Shown here in pieces: positions 61,039-64,000 of a stretch of 64,000 nt of DNA. Each line of letters opens with the position of its first letter. The stretch's first letter is position 1. Both the position numbers and the translations under genes were made by a program. Under the pieces are notes generated by a model, which saw nothing but the letters and a program-made list of their open reading frames with translations, was not told the origin of the DNA and made no database searches. The DNA is from Clostridia bacterium (GTDB lineage: Bacteria; Bacillota; Clostridia; Oscillospirales; Acutalibacteraceae), in assembly GCA_017549565.1 (NCBI GenBank), contig JAFYUI010000004.1, positions 43,082 through 107,081 of the forward strand. The letters run 5' to 3'.

Positions 61039-63669
61039 ATGAGTCACAAGTATGTTTACCTTTTCTCTGAAGGCGACGCTTCAATGCGCGAACTTCTCGG
61101 CGGTAAGGGTGCTAACCTTGCAGAAATGACCAAAATCGGTCTTCCTGTTCCCCAAGGCTTCACCGTTTCTACCGAAGCTTGCACACAGTATTATGAAGAC
61201 GGCAGAAAAATTAACGATGATATCCAAGCACAAATTATGGAATACATCGAAAAGATGGAAGCTGTTGTTGGCAAGAAGTTTGGCGACAAGGAAAATCCCC
61301 TTCTCGTTTCAGTTCGTTCAGGCGCACGCGCTTCAATGCCTGGTATGATGGATACCATCCTCAACCTTGGTCTTAATGAAGAAGTTGTTGAAACCATGGC
61401 TGCAAAGTCCGGCAACGCTCGTTGGGCTTATGACTGCTATCGTCGTTTCATTCAAATGTATTCTGACGTAGTTATGGAAGTTGGTAAGAAGTATTTCGAA
61501 GAGCTTATCGACAAAATGAAGGAAGAAAAAGGCGTTACACAGGACGTTGATCTTACTGCTGACGACCTTAAAGAACTTGCAAACCAATTCAAAGCTGAAT
61601 ACAAAAACAAAATCGGCAAAGACTTCCCAACTGATCCTAAGGAACAGTTAATGGGCGCTGTTGAAGCTGTTTTCCGTTCATGGGACAACCCCCGTGCAAA
61701 CGTTTACCGTCGTGACAACGATATTCCTTATTCTTGGGGTACCGCTGTTAACGTTCAAATGATGGCATTTGGTAACATGGGTGACAACTGCGGTACCGGT
61801 GTTGCCTTTACTCGTGACCCTGCTACCGGTGAACGCGGCCTTATGGGTGAATTCTTAACCAACGCACAAGGTGAAGACGTTGTTGCTGGTGTTCGTACAC
61901 CAATGCCTATCGCTGAAATGGCTGAAAAATTCCCTGCTGCTTTCGAAGAATTTAACAAAGTTTGCGCTATCCTTGAAGACCACTATCGTGATATGCAGGA
62001 TATGGAATTCACCGTTGAAGACGGCAAACTCTATATGCTCCAAACTCGTAACGGTAAGAGAACTGCTAAAGCTGCTCTCAAAATCGCTTGCGATTTAGTT
62101 GCTGAAGGTATGATCGATGAAAAGAAAGCTGTTGCTATGATCGATCCTCGTAACCTTGATACTCTTCTCCACCCACAATTCGATGCCAAAGCTCTTAAAG
62201 CTGCTACTCCTGCTGGCAAGGGCTTAGGTGCTTCTCCAGGTGCTGCTTGCGGTAAAGTTGTATTCACCGCTGAAGATGCAGAAGCTTGGAACAACCGTGG
62301 CGAAAAGGTTATCCTCGTTCGTCTTGAAACCTCTCCTGAAGATATCACCGGTATGAAAGCATCTCAAGGTATTCTTACCGTTCGTGGTGGTATGACCTCA
62401 CACGCTGCCGTTGTTGCTCGTGGTATGGGTACTTGCTGCGTATCAGGTTGCGGCGAAATCAATATGGACGAAGAAAATAAGAAGTTCACATTGGCTGGCA
62501 AAACCTATGTTGAAGGCGACTACATTTCTATCGACGGTTCTACCGGTAACATCTATGATGGTATCATCCCCACCGTTGACGCTGAAATCGTTGGCGAATT
62601 CAAGACCATTATGGACTGGGCTGACAAGTTCAGAACTCTTAAGGTTCGCACAAATGCTGACACACCTGCTGATGCTAAAAAGGCAGTTGAACTCGGCGCT
62701 GAAGGTATCGGTCTCTGCCGTACCGAGCATATGTTCTTCGAAGCTGACAGAATCGCTGCTTTCCGCGAAATGATTTGTGCTGACACTGTTGAAGAACGTG
62801 AAGCAGCACTTGCTAAGATTCTCCCCTATCAACAGGGCGACTTTGAAAAACTTTACGAAGCACTTGAAGGCAACCCCGTTTGCATCCGCTTCCTTGACCC
62901 ACCTCTTCACGAATTCGTTCCTACCGAAGAAGCTGACATCAAGGCACTTGCTGATGCTCAAGGCAAAACTGTTGCTGACATTAAAGCAATCATTGCTTCT
63001 CTCCACGAATTTAACCCAATGATGGGTCACCGTGGTTGCCGTCTTGCAGTTACTTATCCTGAAATTGCAAAGATGCAAACCACCGCTGTTATTCGTGCTG
63101 CTATCAATGTTAAGAAAGCACATCCTGACTGGAACATCGTTCCCGAAATTATGATTCCTCTTACCGGCGAAGTTAAGGAAATGAAGTTCGTTAAGAACAT
63201 CGTTGTTGCTACTGCTGACGCTGAAATCGCTGCTGCAGGCGCTGACCTTAAGTATGAAGTTGGTACTATGATGGAAATCCCACGTGCTTGCCTTACCGCT
63301 GATGAAATCGCTAATGAAGCTGAATTCTTCTGCTTCGGTACTAACGACCTTACCCAAATGACCTTCGGCTTCAGCCGTGACGACGCTGGTAAGTTCCTTA
63401 GCGCTTACTATGACACCAAGATTTACGAAAACGATCCGTTTGCAAAGCTTGACCAAAACGGCGTTGGTAAACTTATGGATATGGCTATCACCCTTGGTAA
63501 GAAGAGCCGTCCTTCACTCCACTGCGGTATCTGCGGTGAACACGGTGGTGACCCTGTTTCTGTTGAGTTCTGCCATACTCTCGGCCTCGACTATGTTTCA
63601 TGCTCACCATTCCGCGTACCTGTAGCTCGCCTCGCTGCTGCTCAGGCTGCTATTAAATCGAGCAAGTAA
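61039..63669 (+). CDS. ppdK: Pyruvate, phosphate dikinase
   Basis: Interconverts PEP, AMP and PPi with pyruvate, ATP and Pi. 876 residues, the usual bacterial length: N-terminal ATP-grasp domain (VFLF-type start, LLGGKGANLAEMTKIGLPVP), the swivelling phosphohistidine domain with GGMTSHAAVVARGMG (catalytic His, equivalent to His455 of the Clostridium symbiosum enzyme), and a PEP/pyruvate barrel with GLCRTEHMFF and the catalytic CGICGEHGG. AGGAGG site. Codon use matches pgk/tpiA (highly expressed type). With pgk/gpmI it suggests a PPi-linked glycolysis typical of anaerobic Clostridia. Confidence 0.98.
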   Translation: MSHKYVYLFSEGDASMRELLGGKGANLAEMTKIGLPVPQGFTVSTEACTQYYEDGRKINDDIQAQIMEYIEKMEAVVGKKFGDKENPLLVSVRSGARASMPGMMDTILNLGLNEEVVETMAAKSGNARWAYDCYRRFIQMYSDVVMEVGKKYFEELIDKMKEEKGVTQDVDLTADDLKELANQFKAEYKNKIGKDFPTDPKEQLMGAVEAVFRSWDNPRANVYRRDNDIPYSWGTAVNVQMMAFGNMGDNCGTGVAFTRDPATGERGLMGEFLTNAQGEDVVAGVRTPMPIAEMAEKFPAAFEEFNKVCAILEDHYRDMQDMEFTVEDGKLYMLQTRNGKRTAKAALKIACDLVAEGMIDEKKAVAMIDPRNLDTLLHPQFDAKALKAATPAGKGLGASPGAACGKVVFTAEDAEAWNNRGEKVILVRLETSPEDITGMKASQGILTVRGGMTSHAAVVARGMGTCCVSGCGEINMDEENKKFTLAGKTYVEGDYISIDGSTGNIYDGIIPTVDAEIVGEFKTIMDWADKFRTLKVRTNADTPADAKKAVELGAEGIGLCRTEHMFFEADRIAAFREMICADTVEEREAALAKILPYQQGDFEKLYEALEGNPVCIRFLDPPLHEFVPTEEADIKALADAQGKTVADIKAIIASLHEFNPMMGHRGCRLAVTYPEIAKMQTTAVIRAAINVKKAHPDWNIVPEIMIPLTGEVKEMKFVKNIVVATADAEIAAAGADLKYEVGTMMEIPRACLTADEIANEAEFFCFGTNDLTQMTFGFSRDDAGKFLSAYYDTKIYENDPFAKLDQNGVGKLMDMAITLGKKSRPSLHCGICGEHGGDPVSVEFCHTLGLDYVSCSPFRVPVARLAAAQAAIKSSK

Positions 63670-63756
63670 GTCTCAAAAAAGCCAGTATTCATGCGGGTTT
63701 GCGGGCATTCTGATCGCCCCGAACATTCGCTAAAATACAGCTATTAAACAAGCAAT

Positions 63757-63789
63757 AAACACCCCGTGTTCATCGAACACGGGGTGTTT
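63757..63789. terminator. Bidirectional terminator between ppdK and the AMP-binding gene
   Basis: AAACACCCCGTGTTC-ATC-GAACACGGGGTGTTT, perfect 15-bp stem. The 85 nt between the ppdK stop and the stem hold nothing recognisable. Confidence 0.92.
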
Positions 63790-63799
63790 TACGTTATGC

Positions 63800-64000
63800 T
63801 TATAAATTTTCTGCTTCTTTCTCAAGCGCCCGGTAATCGACTTTTCCGGCTGCTGTTAAAGGTAGCTGCTCAACAAATTCGTAATAATATGGACGCATAT
63901 AATCGGATAACTCATTGTTGCAGATACTCTGCAATTCATGTTCTATATCATTTTGTTGCGCTTGATTTTCGGGGGTTAACACTATATAAGCTCTTAATAC
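63800..64000 (-). CDS. AMP-binding (adenylate-forming) enzyme, C-terminal fragment
   Basis: The last 66 codons of a leftward gene entering from the right edge. RPYYYEFVEQLPLTAAGKVDYRAL is the C-terminal signature of the AMP-binding superfamily, with the catalytic lysine in GKVD, preceded by VLRAYIVLTPE-type strand. It could be an acyl-CoA synthetase, a DltA-type or an NRPS adenylation enzyme; the fragment cannot tell. Confidence 0.8.
   Translation of the reverse strand, partial: VLRAYIVLTPENQAQQNDIEHELQSICNNELSDYMRPYYYEFVEQLPLTAAGKVDYRALEKEAENL

Noticed and set aside
62443-63456. 337-codon minus-strand frame
   Set aside because: Antisense shadow of ppdK caused by codon bias; composition is Ser/Phe/Asn-rich and there is no ribosome-binding site.
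1-64000. Insertion sequence, prophage or integrase
   Set aside because: No transposase, integrase or phage structural gene was found on either strand.

Overview
The window reads as chromosome of a low-to-mid GC, spore-forming anaerobic Firmicute of class Clostridia, most likely Oscillospiraceae/Ruminococcaceae-like. The evidence is a Bacillus/Clostridium-type division and cell-wall cluster, a ctsR-mcsA-mcsB-clpC operon, a type III glutamine synthetase, an NfnAB-type redox pair, a ferredoxin-like aldo/keto reductase, pyruvate phosphate dikinase, and a spoVM gene too short for routine gene calling. Placement is inference from gene content; no search was run.

Region 1 (1-12843, minus strand): a mraZ - rsmH - ftsL - division PBP - murE - mraY - ftsW - murG - murA - ftsQ - ftsZ cluster, headed by a sigma-A promoter with 10-bp-phased MraZ boxes and followed by a tryptophan T-box leader and the 5' end of trpB at the window edge. 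murD, murF and ftsA are not in the cluster. The DNPR motif of MurE indicates meso-DAP peptidoglycan.

Region 2 (12877-17600): the CtsR-regulated protein quality-control operon with two CtsR operators on its promoter, then a divergent 39-residue cysteine-rich peptide gene. Region 3 (17628-31495, minus strand): glnN; a degenerate LCP-like protein; rnj - rplI - dnaB - tilS - hpt - ftsH from one promoter; and a membrane protein - trmO - nfnA - nfnB unit.

Region 4 (31512-35812, plus strand): trmL, then pgk - tpiA - gpmI. It is fired from a promoter whose -35 box overlaps that of the leftward unit. Region 5 (35815-47896, minus strand): the conserved yicC - remA - gmk - rpoZ - priA - def - fmt - rsmB - rlmN - prpC - prkC - rsgA array, ending in a 49-residue membrane peptide gene and spoVM. 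Compared with Bacillus, coaBC, rpe and thiN are absent.

Region 6 (48001-63800): two tRNA genes; a four-helix-bundle gene interrupted by one in-frame amber codon and coupled to an unknown gene; an aldo/keto reductase - ECF S component - DUF1893 trio; a membrane-anchored, GC-richer endonuclease I with a repeat-coded Asn/Thr/Ser linker, paired with a membrane protein; an ABC exporter; a sugar isomerase-like protein; a CDF metal transporter; an Sm-like small protein with its ribosome-binding site in a hairpin; an M20 peptidase with two membrane proteins (a possible uncharacterised peptide uptake/processing unit); ppdK; and the 3' end of an AMP-binding enzyme. No IS element, prophage or CRISPR array was found.
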